Shown piece after piece: positions 41,138 to 48,798 of a stretch of 64,000 nucleotides of DNA. The notes beneath the pieces were generated by a model that did not search any database, was not told the DNA's origin, and saw nothing but the letters and a program-made list of their open reading frames with translations. Origin of the DNA: Hirschia sp964342355 (GTDB lineage Bacteria; Pseudomonadota; Alphaproteobacteria; Caulobacterales; Hyphomonadaceae); NCBI GenBank assembly GCA_964342355.1, contig CAYFFG010000007.1:77811-141810 (forward strand), in the 5' to 3' direction. Each line of letters starts with the position of its first letter. Position 1 is the stretch's first letter. A program made the position numbers and the translations under genes.

Positions 41138-43804
41138 ATGTCCAAGAAGCTGAACAGTGTCTCACTGATCGCGATTGCTTCAATGGCGTTCGCGGGTACT
41201 GCGACCGCTCAAGAAACTGACGAAGGAACTTCCAGTCGTCGTCTAGACACAATATCCATCACCGCTACCAAACGGACAGAAAGCGCCCAGGACGTACCGA
41301 TTGCTGTCAACGCCATTGGTTCTGCTGAGTTAGAAGAATTGGACATTAATGTCTTCACTGACTACCTAACACAGCTTCCTGGCGTAACTGCAGGTGGCAG
41401 CGGGCCGGGACAAAGTACAATTTACATTCGTGGTGTCGCATCCACGACGCCAAACCTGACCACTGCGGGTGTTGCGGGGTTATCGCCGAACGTTGCTTTC
41501 TATCTTGATGAACAGCCGTTGGCTCAGCCTGGCCGTAACCTTGATGTTTACGCTGCCGACCTGGAGCGGATTGAGGTGTTGTCTGGTCCGCAGGGTACGC
41601 TTTTCGGCGCCAGCTCGCAGGCGGGTACTGTTCGACTGATTACCAACAAGCCGAACTTTGACGGTGTGTCCGGAAGCGCGAACTTCTCAACATCATTCAC
41701 GGATGGCGGTGAACTTTCTAACAAGGTTGAAGCTGTTCTCAACGTTCCCGTCACAGACAAGTTTGCTGTTCGTGGTGTTGTATACACTGACAATCAGGGC
41801 GGTTACATTGATAACGTTCCGGGTACGCTATCCGCTGAACAAAGCGCACGTTTCCGCTCTGCAGGCACTGTTCGCGAAAACGGATTGCCTGTTTCTGACA
41901 ATCGTGAAGGGATCCAAGGTGGCGCCGACCTTTCAAATGTTGAGTTCCAGGAAGCCAGCATTGTAGCGTCCGGTCTCGCAGAAAACGATGTTAATGACAC
42001 TGTGTATTCTGGTTACCGCGTTAGTGGTCTTTACGAGTTCAATGAAAACTGGAATCTGCTTGTTGGCATAGCTCAACAAAAACTGGATTCAGAAGGTGTT
42101 TTCTTCTCTGACCCTGACTTGGACGACTGGGACATCCAGCGTTACGAGGACGATGACCTCAATGATGAGTTCACCAACCTCAGCTGGACTTTGACAGGTG
42201 AGCTGGCAGGTCTTGAGGCAGTTTACACGGGTGCGTTTACAGACCGTGAAACAAGTCAGCGTGTAGATTACACCGATTATCTCTTTGTTGGTCCATACCT
42301 CCCATATTACATCTGTGATGGTTCCGTAACGGACCCTGGAGATGGGGTTGACCCGTCAGGTGTGTGTTATGCGCCTAACCAGTTTGTGAATTCATCTACT
42401 GAAACTGAGACAATCACGCAGGAGCTGCGCTTTAACACGCCGGCCGAATACCGTCTTCGTGCGACATTCGGTGGTTTCTATAGCGATCTGGAACTAGCTG
42501 AGCGCAACGACTTCACTTACCCAGGCTCCTTACAGGCAGATGTTTTCGGACAACCAGTCCCCGGACACCCAAACAATGGTTTTGCGCCAAACTTTGCGTT
42601 TGATACCGGATACCGTTCACGTACAGACGCATTTCCTGACGGCGTGATTTTCCGCAACGATGTTCTACGCACAGATGAGCAATTTGGTCTGTTTGGTGAA
42701 GCAACTTACGATATCGTGCCTGAGACACTTTCATTCTCGCTTGGTGCGCGTCTCTATGATGTTGCGGTCGATCTGGAAGGTAGCGCCAACTCGTCTTTCT
42801 GTAACAGTTTCCAAGCCGATGCGAATGCGTTCGGTACGGACATTTCCGACCTTTATAATGGTGACGGTGAGTTCACCTTCCGTGGCACCTGTGACACGTC
42901 TCGCCACATCACATACAACAACACTCAAAGCGTTGAAGACATCATGGCGATAGACCCTGAACTGTCGGAAGCGCAGGCTGTTCAGATCTTCAACTCCACG
43001 CGTGCGCCTGATAAAGCTGAAGCTGATGGTGTCATTGTGAAGGCGACACTAAACTGGACGCCAACGACGGACCTTCTGTTCTATGCAACATATTCTGAAG
43101 GTTTCAGAGCTGGTATCTTGAACCGTCCAGGCGGCGCCCAGGGACCAGGCGGTTACACAGTTCCATTCCAGGTCGACACAGATGATGTGACGAACTACGA
43201 ACTTGGTTGGAAAACTTTCCTTCTGGATGGTGCGTTGCGCTTTAACGGGTCGGCATTCTTTGTCGAAGCTGAGGGTCTGCAAACGACAATCTTCGACACA
43301 TCCATCATTAATCTATTCTTCTCCGATAATGCGGCGAATGCAGAGATCTTTGGTGTGGAAGGTGACTTTGCGTGGGCGGCGACTGATAACCTCACCGTGT
43401 CGGGCGCTTTTTCTGCGCTTGATTCCGAAATTACAGAAGTCTTGGTGCCAACAGGTGATGTTCTGGTCGGTGAGCCATTGGCGTTTGCTCCAGAATTTCA
43501 GGGTAACCTGAGAGCGCGCTACGAGTGGGAATTCGGTGACTACACTGCGCACATCATGCCGCAGATTGTGTATTCGTCGGAAGCGTTCACTGACATCATC
43601 GAAGTGAACAAGTTTGAACTCGACAGCTGGACCACCCTTGCCCTGTCCGCAGGTGTCAAGAAAGATGACTGGCGGATCGAAATCTTTGGTGAGAACCTGA
43701 CGAACGAAGCTGCCGAGATCTCAGGAAGTTTTGTTTACGACCAGCAGCGCGTCACACTTGCGCGTCCACGGACAATAGGTGTGCGTGTTGGAGTTGATTT
43801 CTAG
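41138..43804 (+). CDS. TonB-dependent outer-membrane receptor
   Basis: This is an outer-membrane active transporter of 888 residues. I choose ATG 41138 (MSKKLNSVSLIAIASMAFAG), which gives a proper signal peptide cut near residue 24; an earlier ATG at 41087 does not. A TonB-box-like stretch LDTISITATK precedes the plug domain (about 45-165, with GVASTTPNLTTAG, IEVLSGPQGTLFG and GTVRLITNKP). The beta-barrel ends with IGVRVGVDF, a typical terminal aromatic. The plug contains an unusually long Leu/Thr loop, as in sphingomonad/Caulobacter receptors for plant or algal compounds. The substrate is unknown. A TPR-sulfotransferase gene follows, a common pairing in these bacteria. Confidence 0.93.
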   Translation: MSKKLNSVSLIAIASMAFAGTATAQETDEGTSSRRLDTISITATKRTESAQDVPIAVNAIGSAELEELDINVFTDYLTQLPGVTAGGSGPGQSTIYIRGVASTTPNLTTAGVAGLSPNVAFYLDEQPLAQPGRNLDVYAADLERIEVLSGPQGTLFGASSQAGTVRLITNKPNFDGVSGSANFSTSFTDGGELSNKVEAVLNVPVTDKFAVRGVVYTDNQGGYIDNVPGTLSAEQSARFRSAGTVRENGLPVSDNREGIQGGADLSNVEFQEASIVASGLAENDVNDTVYSGYRVSGLYEFNENWNLLVGIAQQKLDSEGVFFSDPDLDDWDIQRYEDDDLNDEFTNLSWTLTGELAGLEAVYTGAFTDRETSQRVDYTDYLFVGPYLPYYICDGSVTDPGDGVDPSGVCYAPNQFVNSSTETETITQELRFNTPAEYRLRATFGGFYSDLELAERNDFTYPGSLQADVFGQPVPGHPNNGFAPNFAFDTGYRSRTDAFPDGVIFRNDVLRTDEQFGLFGEATYDIVPETLSFSLGARLYDVAVDLEGSANSSFCNSFQADANAFGTDISDLYNGDGEFTFRGTCDTSRHITYNNTQSVEDIMAIDPELSEAQAVQIFNSTRAPDKAEADGVIVKATLNWTPTTDLLFYATYSEGFRAGILNRPGGAQGPGGYTVPFQVDTDDVTNYELGWKTFLLDGALRFNGSAFFVEAEGLQTTIFDTSIINLFFSDNAANAEIFGVEGDFAWAATDNLTVSGAFSALDSEITEVLVPTGDVLVGEPLAFAPEFQGNLRARYEWEFGDYTAHIMPQIVYSSEAFTDIIEVNKFELDSWTTLALSAGVKKDDWRIEIFGENLTNEAAEISGSFVYDQQRVTLARPRTIGVRVGVDF

Positions 43805-43840
43805 CGCCCTCCTTGCGGTTTAGAAATTGAACTGAAACAT

Positions 43841-43875
43841 TTGAAGCGCTCCAATGTTTATTTGGAGCGCTTCAA
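43841..43875 (+). terminator. 14-pair perfect hairpin after the TonB receptor
   Basis: TTGAAGCGCTCCAA (43841-43854) pairs without mismatch with TTGGAGCGCTTCAA (43862-43875) around a 7-base loop. The following bases, TCCGTTTAT, are only weakly T-rich. It could end or attenuate transcription between the receptor and the sulfotransferase, whose ATG is 17 bases on, or protect the 3' end of the receptor mRNA. Confidence 0.65.
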
Positions 43876-43892
43876 TCCGTTTATAGACGATT

Positions 43893-45878
43893 ATGATGAA
43901 CCAAGCTGAATTAGCACCTGATGCCATGAAATCCATTCGCAACCTTATGGGGAGCGGGCAATTTGAAAGGGCTCTGGAAATACTGGATGCAGAGTTGGGG
44001 GCGCAACCGCAAAACCATGAAGCACAATACATGGCGGCTGTGTGTTCACGTTATTTAGGGCGCTATGATGATGCCAGAGAGCGCCTCGACGCCTTGATCG
44101 AAGCATCCCCAGAGTTTGGTCGAGCACACCAAGAGCTTGGACATCTATTGCTCACCCAGGGTGACGAAAGCTTGGCATTGAGCGCATTTACAAATGCGTG
44201 TCGATTTAATCCCGGACTTGAAGTGAGTTGGCGTAAGCAAGCCGAGTTGCTAGCGAAAGCCGGGATGCATCAAGCTGCAAATGCAGCATATGGGCAAGCG
44301 CAAAGGTTGGCGACGCTGCCAAAGGAACTCGTTTCTGTCACAAATCTTGTGGCCGAAGGAAAACTCCTAAAAGCTGAGAATCTTTGCCGCAGGTTCCTGA
44401 AAGTAAATCCGCGCAATGTGGAGGGCATGCGTCTTCTTGCGGATATTGGGGAACAGTTGAATGTTCTGGAAGATGCTGAAGTTTTGTTAGAGCACGCGGT
44501 GTCTTTCGAGCCGGATAACGTACAGTTGCGCCTAGATTACATCCAAGTTCTGCGTAAGCGTCAAAAGTATGAGGGCGCTTTAAAAGAAGCCAGGCATTTA
44601 TATGACAAGGACCCGGAGAACCCTGTTTTTCAATCCAATCTTGCAATTATTCAAATGCAGGCCGGTGACTTTGAAAACGCGATTGCTTTGTTCGATCGTG
44701 TTCTGGAAACACTGCCAAATGATCCAGCCACGCTGACGTCGAAAGGACATGCTTTAAAGACATGGGGTAAGCATACGGCTGCAGTCACATCTTACAAAAG
44801 CGCATGCGAAAATCGCCCAGAACAAGGCGATGCCTGGTACGCATTGGCAAATTTGAAAACCTACAAATTTGATGAAGAAGAGATTGAACGGATGCAGGCT
44901 AAAGAAGCAGATCCGTTGATATCTCATTCTGACAGGTTTCATTTTTGTTTTGCGCTTGGAAAGGCATTCGAAGATCGGGGCCAATATGATCGATCCTTCC
45001 ATTATTATGACAAGGGTAATGCCTTAAAACGGGCAATGAGCCGCTACACTACGCAAGGCATGCTGGATGAGTTTGAAGCGCAGAAATCAGCCTGTACGGG
45101 CGAACTTTTTCAAAGCAAAATGGGACTGGGATGTAAGGCGGCGGACCCGATTTTTATCGTAGGTTTGCCCCGGGCTGGATCGACCTTGATCGAACAAATC
45201 CTGGCGTCTCACAGTCAGGTGGACGGGACGCTAGAACTGCCGAATATTCTTTCCATTGCGCAACAGTTGAGAGGTAGAAACCGTAGCGAAGGTGGCGCAT
45301 ATCCAGCTAATCTTCTTGATTTGCAGGGGGATCAACTGGCAGAACTGGGGCAGGAATACATAGACACAACCCGCATCCATCGACAGGGCGCACCATTTTT
45401 TACTGACAAGATGCCAAACAATTTCAGGCACATTGGCCTCATTCATCTTATCTTGCCCAACGCCAAGGTAATTGATGCAAGACGCGCTGCCATGGATTGC
45501 TGTTTTTCTGGTTTTAAACAGCTGTTTGCCGAGGGGCAGGAGTTTACATACGGATTAGAAGAAGTTGGTGGCTATTATCAAGCCTATGTCGATTTGATGG
45601 ACCATTGGGATAACGTTCTCCCGGGCAAGGTTTTGCGCGTTCAACACGAGGACGTGATTGAAGATCTTGAGGGTCAGGTCAAGAGGATACTCGATTACTG
45701 CAACCTGCCGTTTGAAACTGCATGTGTTGATTTCCATAAAAATGACCGCGCTGTTCGAACCGCCAGTTCAGAACAGGTTCGACAGCCCATTAATCGTAAG
45801 GGGCTAGACGTATGGCGGCATTTTGAGGCACATCTTGCTCCTCTTAAAAAGGCGTTGGGGGATAACTTGGCGCCCTAG
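43893..45878 (+). CDS. TPR-repeat sulfotransferase
   Basis: This 661-residue protein has about nine TPR units (about 15-390) followed by a PAPS-dependent sulfotransferase domain (about 420-650). The 5'-phosphosulfate loop is FIVGLPRAGSTLIEQIL (near 425). Conserved family blocks KMPNNFRHIGLIHLILPNAK (near 507) and RRAAMDCCFSGFKQLF follow. Such TPR-sulfotransferases often sit right after TonB receptor genes in aquatic alphaproteobacteria. The acceptor is not known. No signal peptide is visible. The N-terminal Met pair leaves two possible starts, one codon apart. Confidence 0.9.
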   Translation: MMNQAELAPDAMKSIRNLMGSGQFERALEILDAELGAQPQNHEAQYMAAVCSRYLGRYDDARERLDALIEASPEFGRAHQELGHLLLTQGDESLALSAFTNACRFNPGLEVSWRKQAELLAKAGMHQAANAAYGQAQRLATLPKELVSVTNLVAEGKLLKAENLCRRFLKVNPRNVEGMRLLADIGEQLNVLEDAEVLLEHAVSFEPDNVQLRLDYIQVLRKRQKYEGALKEARHLYDKDPENPVFQSNLAIIQMQAGDFENAIALFDRVLETLPNDPATLTSKGHALKTWGKHTAAVTSYKSACENRPEQGDAWYALANLKTYKFDEEEIERMQAKEADPLISHSDRFHFCFALGKAFEDRGQYDRSFHYYDKGNALKRAMSRYTTQGMLDEFEAQKSACTGELFQSKMGLGCKAADPIFIVGLPRAGSTLIEQILASHSQVDGTLELPNILSIAQQLRGRNRSEGGAYPANLLDLQGDQLAELGQEYIDTTRIHRQGAPFFTDKMPNNFRHIGLIHLILPNAKVIDARRAAMDCCFSGFKQLFAEGQEFTYGLEEVGGYYQAYVDLMDHWDNVLPGKVLRVQHEDVIEDLEGQVKRILDYCNLPFETACVDFHKNDRAVRTASSEQVRQPINRKGLDVWRHFEAHLAPLKKALGDNLAP

Positions 45879-45899
45879 ATTTCGTGTTGGAAATTGACA

Positions 45900-46397
45900 A
45901 TGAACCAACGTGCAAATGATGCTCTGATCGCTTTGCGGCGGATCCAACGAAAGATCGAGCTAGAAGCGCGATTATTGGCGCGTGACGCTAACCTCACCCC
46001 GTCCCAATTGAGGGTGTTGCAACTACTTGATGAGCATGAGTCGATTTCAGCCGGTGAGATTGCGGCCAAAACACAATTGAGTAACGCTACGATTACCGCA
46101 TTGATTGATCGGATGGTGGTGCGCAACCTGGTTGCAAGGACGCGCTGTAATACAGATCGCAGGAAGGTGTGGTTGGCTCTTTTGCCTGACGGTCGCAAGG
46201 CGCTAAAAGATGCGCCGAGAAATTTACAGCTGATCTTCCAATCTAGGTTTGATGCGTTGGAGCCTTGGGAGCAGGCTATGTTGATTTCATCGCTAGAAAA
46301 AGTTGCATTGATGTTGGATGCAGACTCTCTTGAAGTCGCCCCAATTTTGACCGCTGGTGAAATTGATCAAAAGACCAAATCAGATGAAGGGGTCTAA
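45900..46397 (+). CDS. MarR-family transcriptional regulator
   Basis: This is a 165-residue winged-helix regulator. The recognition region reads ISAGEIAAKTQLSNATITAL (near 48) and the wing LVARTRCNTDRRKVWLALLPDGR (near 79), both typical of MarR. It starts at ATG 45900, or at a TTG six bases earlier. It lies 21 bases after the sulfotransferase and its end overlaps convergent glk by four bases. Targets may include the receptor-sulfotransferase group or the RND operon 1.3 kb away, but none is shown. Confidence 0.88.
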   Translation: MNQRANDALIALRRIQRKIELEARLLARDANLTPSQLRVLQLLDEHESISAGEIAAKTQLSNATITALIDRMVVRNLVARTRCNTDRRKVWLALLPDGRKALKDAPRNLQLIFQSRFDALEPWEQAMLISSLEKVALMLDADSLEVAPILTAGEIDQKTKSDEGV

Positions 46398-47359
46398 GCT
46401 TGGTCCAGAAGTACAGACGCGGCGGCACCCAGAAGGGGTGCGTCTGGTGACTTGATAAGTTTTATCGGCGTTTTTTCCATATATTTGGACATAGGTCCTC
46501 GTTCATAAAAACGGGGAAGCACATCTTGCCGATTCAGGAACGGTTCCAGAAGTTCAGTCACTCCGCCTGCTAGCCAAACACCGCCCTTAGCGCCACATAT
46601 AAGCATGGCGTCGCCCATAGCGCTCATAATCGCGCGTGCTCTAACAAGGCAAATATCCAAGCATATAGGGTTATTTTTCAGAGCTTTTGCAACTGCTTCT
46701 GATTGGCTAATAGAAAAACGATTTTTCCCATAAATGTTACCAATAGCCTCAGCGAGCGTCTCAAAATGCTTGCCGCCCGTAACAGATTCCAAAGTGACGA
46801 CTTCATGAAAGCGTCGTAGTTGGCGCAGGAGTTCAATTTCCAAGTCAGAAGAGGGCGCGTAAATCTGGTGTCCGCCTTCTCCGGCGAGGACGTTCCAGTG
46901 TTTCGCAAATGGAATAAGTGTTCCCAGTCCAAAACCAGTACCTGCCCCGCCTACGACGTGAGGCGAGTTTGTGTCACCCTCAGCGTTGACGATAAACGTA
47001 TAGTGATTTGTGTCTAACTCAGGTGCAGACCGGGCCATAGCCTTAAAGTCGTTGATTATAGTGATATGGGAGATGCCGGAACTTTGGGAAATATCGGACG
47101 CATTTATCAACCAGTCTCTATTTGTCAGGCTGGCGGTATTACCATCGACTGGCCCAGCGACCGCCAGAGTGGCTGTAGTGAGGTCTGTGCCAGATGTTCG
47201 AATATAAGCAGACAAAACGTCTTTGAACTGATCAAATAGGTCATTCTGAAATTTAAAAAAGCGACTAATTTTGAGCGTTTTGCCTGCCGCAAGTTCGACT
47301 TCAGCAAAACGGGAGTTAGTTCCCCCTATGTCTCCGACAATGATCTTGTTTTCTTGCAT
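46394..47359 (-). CDS. glk: Glucokinase
   Basis: Glucokinase phosphorylates glucose with ATP to glucose-6-phosphate. The 321-residue protein has the ATP-binding start IIVGDIGGTNSRFAEVEL (5-22), sugar-site blocks LAVAGPV (near 65) and INDFKAMA (near 100), and GAGTGFGLGTL (near 138) with GEGGHQIYA (near 157). This is the bacterial ROK-independent glk family, at normal length. It is convergent with marR (four-base overlap). An 8+8 inverted repeat lies 85 bases upstream. Confidence 0.95.
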   Translation of the reverse strand: MQENKIIVGDIGGTNSRFAEVELAAGKTLKISRFFKFQNDLFDQFKDVLSAYIRTSGTDLTTATLAVAGPVDGNTASLTNRDWLINASDISQSSGISHITIINDFKAMARSAPELDTNHYTFIVNAEGDTNSPHVVGGAGTGFGLGTLIPFAKHWNVLAGEGGHQIYAPSSDLEIELLRQLRRFHEVVTLESVTGGKHFETLAEAIGNIYGKNRFSISQSEAVAKALKNNPICLDICLVRARAIMSAMGDAMLICGAKGGVWLAGGVTELLEPFLNRQDVLPRFYERGPMSKYMEKTPIKLIKSPDAPLLGAAASVLLDQA

Positions 47360-47443
47360 TTGGGCTAACTTTAAAAATGGGTGCTGATCTTGGGATGAGA
47401 CATCTCATTGAGCTTGTTTGTCAAAGGTTTTAACCAATCAAAA

Positions 47444-47469
47444 CAATTTACTATACCTTGGGTAAATTG
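47444..47469. promoter_or_regulatory. Inverted repeat, operator candidate
   Basis: CAATTTAC (47444-47451) and GTAAATTG (47462-47469) are perfect 8-base arms around a 10-base spacer (TATACCTTGG), an arrangement typical of operators of dimeric repressors. It lies between divergent glk and the RND operon. Confidence 0.5.
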
Positions 47470-47529
47470 AGATTCACACCAGTCTGATATCGTGATTGAA
47501 TTGATGAGAAGTGGGGATCCGTCAAATCT

Positions 47530-47612
47530 GCCTGCATCTTCCAATCATCAGATTGGTTGCTAAGCGGGATGTTCACAACAATGTGACCAGTATTAGCGAC
47601 GGAGATGCAGGC
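47530..47612 (+). ncRNA. Candidate structured leader RNA of the RND operon
   Basis: A 10-pair perfect closing stem, GCCTGCATCT (47530-47539) with AGATGCAGGC (47603-47612), encloses two hairpins: CCAATC/GATTGG (47541-47556, loop ATCA) and TCACA/TGTGA (47573-47586, loop ACAA). Drawn together they form a three-way junction of 83 bases, ending 67 bases before the GTG of the efflux operon. It matches no riboswitch class I know. The pairing is seen in the DNA. Its existence as RNA is inference. Confidence 0.4.
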
Positions 47613-47645
47613 GCCGTACGTAGAACGTTGAAAGCGGAAAAATGC

Positions 47646-47659
47646 GCTGGATATCCAGC
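47646..47659. promoter_or_regulatory. Perfect 14-base palindrome before the RND operon start
   Basis: GCTGGATATCCAGC is a perfect palindrome ending 20 bases before the GTG at 47680, just before the Shine-Dalgarno-like GTGGGAAGG. It is either an operator near the start or a hairpin affecting translation. Confidence 0.4.
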
Positions 47660-47679
47660 TGAAGTGGGAAGGCAGTCAG

Positions 47680-48798
47680 GTGACACGATTTTATAAAGTA
47701 CCATCGCTTGTGCTGAGCATAGCATGTTTTGCGACGGTGTTATCTGGCTGCGGTGAAACAAAGAGCGTCCCAAATCAACGCACAATGGAACAGCAGCAAG
47801 CTGTTAAAATCATTGTGCATGAAGTCGTGTTGGGAGCTGATACTCAAGAAATTGAAGCGGTTGGAACCGCGCGCGCACGTCAAGCGGCCACCATTTTTGC
47901 GCAAGCAAGCGGCGAAGTTCAGTCTATGTATTTCAAGGCCGGTGAATGGATAAAAAAGGGCCAAAAATTAGCGCAACTCGATGATGCGGATCAGCGTTTA
48001 GCAGTGCAGCGTGCTCGCGTAACGCTCAAAGATGCGGAACAATTGCTCAACAGGTATGAACGCATAGATGTGCCTGAGGCTGTTTCGGATAGTCAAAAAG
48101 ATGGCGCCCGCACGGCTGTGGAGGCAGCCCAGATAGAGTTGGCGCTTGCTCAAGAAGCATTAGCAGATCGTACTGTCATTGCGCCATTTTCCGGATTTGC
48201 GGGGCTGACGGATGTTGATCCGGGGGCGCGCATTACGACGAATACCGAACTTCTGCGTTTAGATGATCGTTCTGTTTTGTACGTTGATTTTTCGATTCCT
48301 GAGCAGGCGTTTGGGCGTGTAGGCGCCGGCGACAAAATTAAAATGACCCCGTTTTCTTCAAATGGCGTTGCAGTTGAAGGCTTAGTTCAAGCCGTAGATA
48401 GTCGTATTGACCCCACAGAGCGTTCATTTGTCATTCGCGCCATTGTGGACAATCAAGATGATAGGTTGCGGCCAGGAATGAGTTTTCGGATCAATATCTC
48501 ATTGCCTGGAAACAGCTATCCAAAGGTACCAGAAGCCGCAATTGTTTGGGGTGGTGATGGGGCGTATCTTTGGGCTGTGAAGGAAGGTGCGGCTCATAGA
48601 ATGCCGGTCACTATCGTCAACCGAGGCGATGGCTTTGTGTTGGTTAAAGCGCCACTAAAAGAAGGTGATCTGATTGTGGCCGAGGGCGTTCAAAAAATGC
48701 GTCCAGGATTGAAAATTGAAGTCCTATCCAGAGAAACAGATGGGGAAGACATATTAGTAGCAGCTGACGCTGGATCGCACGAAGAGACGCTAAAATGA
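47680..48798 (+). CDS. RND efflux periplasmic adaptor (HlyD/AcrA family)
   Basis: This 372-residue membrane-fusion protein links the RND pump to the outer-membrane channel. It starts at GTG 47680. The signal peptide ends with lipobox LSGC (Cys24), so it is lipid-anchored. A lipoyl-like domain (ARQAATIFAQASGEVQSMYF near 68) is split by a short alpha hairpin (about 105-165). Then comes the second lipoyl half (RTVIAPFSGFAGLTDVDPGA) and beta-barrel and membrane-proximal domains. The hairpin is short, as in MexH/AcrA-like adaptors of multidrug pumps. It overlaps the pump gene by four bases. Confidence 0.93.
   Translation: MTRFYKVPSLVLSIACFATVLSGCGETKSVPNQRTMEQQQAVKIIVHEVVLGADTQEIEAVGTARARQAATIFAQASGEVQSMYFKAGEWIKKGQKLAQLDDADQRLAVQRARVTLKDAEQLLNRYERIDVPEAVSDSQKDGARTAVEAAQIELALAQEALADRTVIAPFSGFAGLTDVDPGARITTNTELLRLDDRSVLYVDFSIPEQAFGRVGAGDKIKMTPFSSNGVAVEGLVQAVDSRIDPTERSFVIRAIVDNQDDRLRPGMSFRINISLPGNSYPKVPEAAIVWGGDGAYLWAVKEGAAHRMPVTIVNRGDGFVLVKAPLKEGDLIVAEGVQKMRPGLKIEVLSRETDGEDILVAADAGSHEETLK

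Larger units (their letters stand above)
47360..47679. other. Divergent region glk / RND efflux operon (320 bases)
   Basis: A 61-codon frame (47511-47696) crosses here but has no likeness to a protein and no Shine-Dalgarno, so I leave it out. The region holds an inverted repeat (47444-47469), a possible folded leader RNA (47530-47612) and a perfect 14-base palindrome (47646-47659) before the efflux operon's GTG. Confidence 0.6.

Noticed and set aside
47511..47696. A 61-codon frame between glk and the efflux operon
   Set aside because: It has no Shine-Dalgarno, no family likeness, and overlaps the adaptor gene out of frame. Its bases are better explained by the leader structure.
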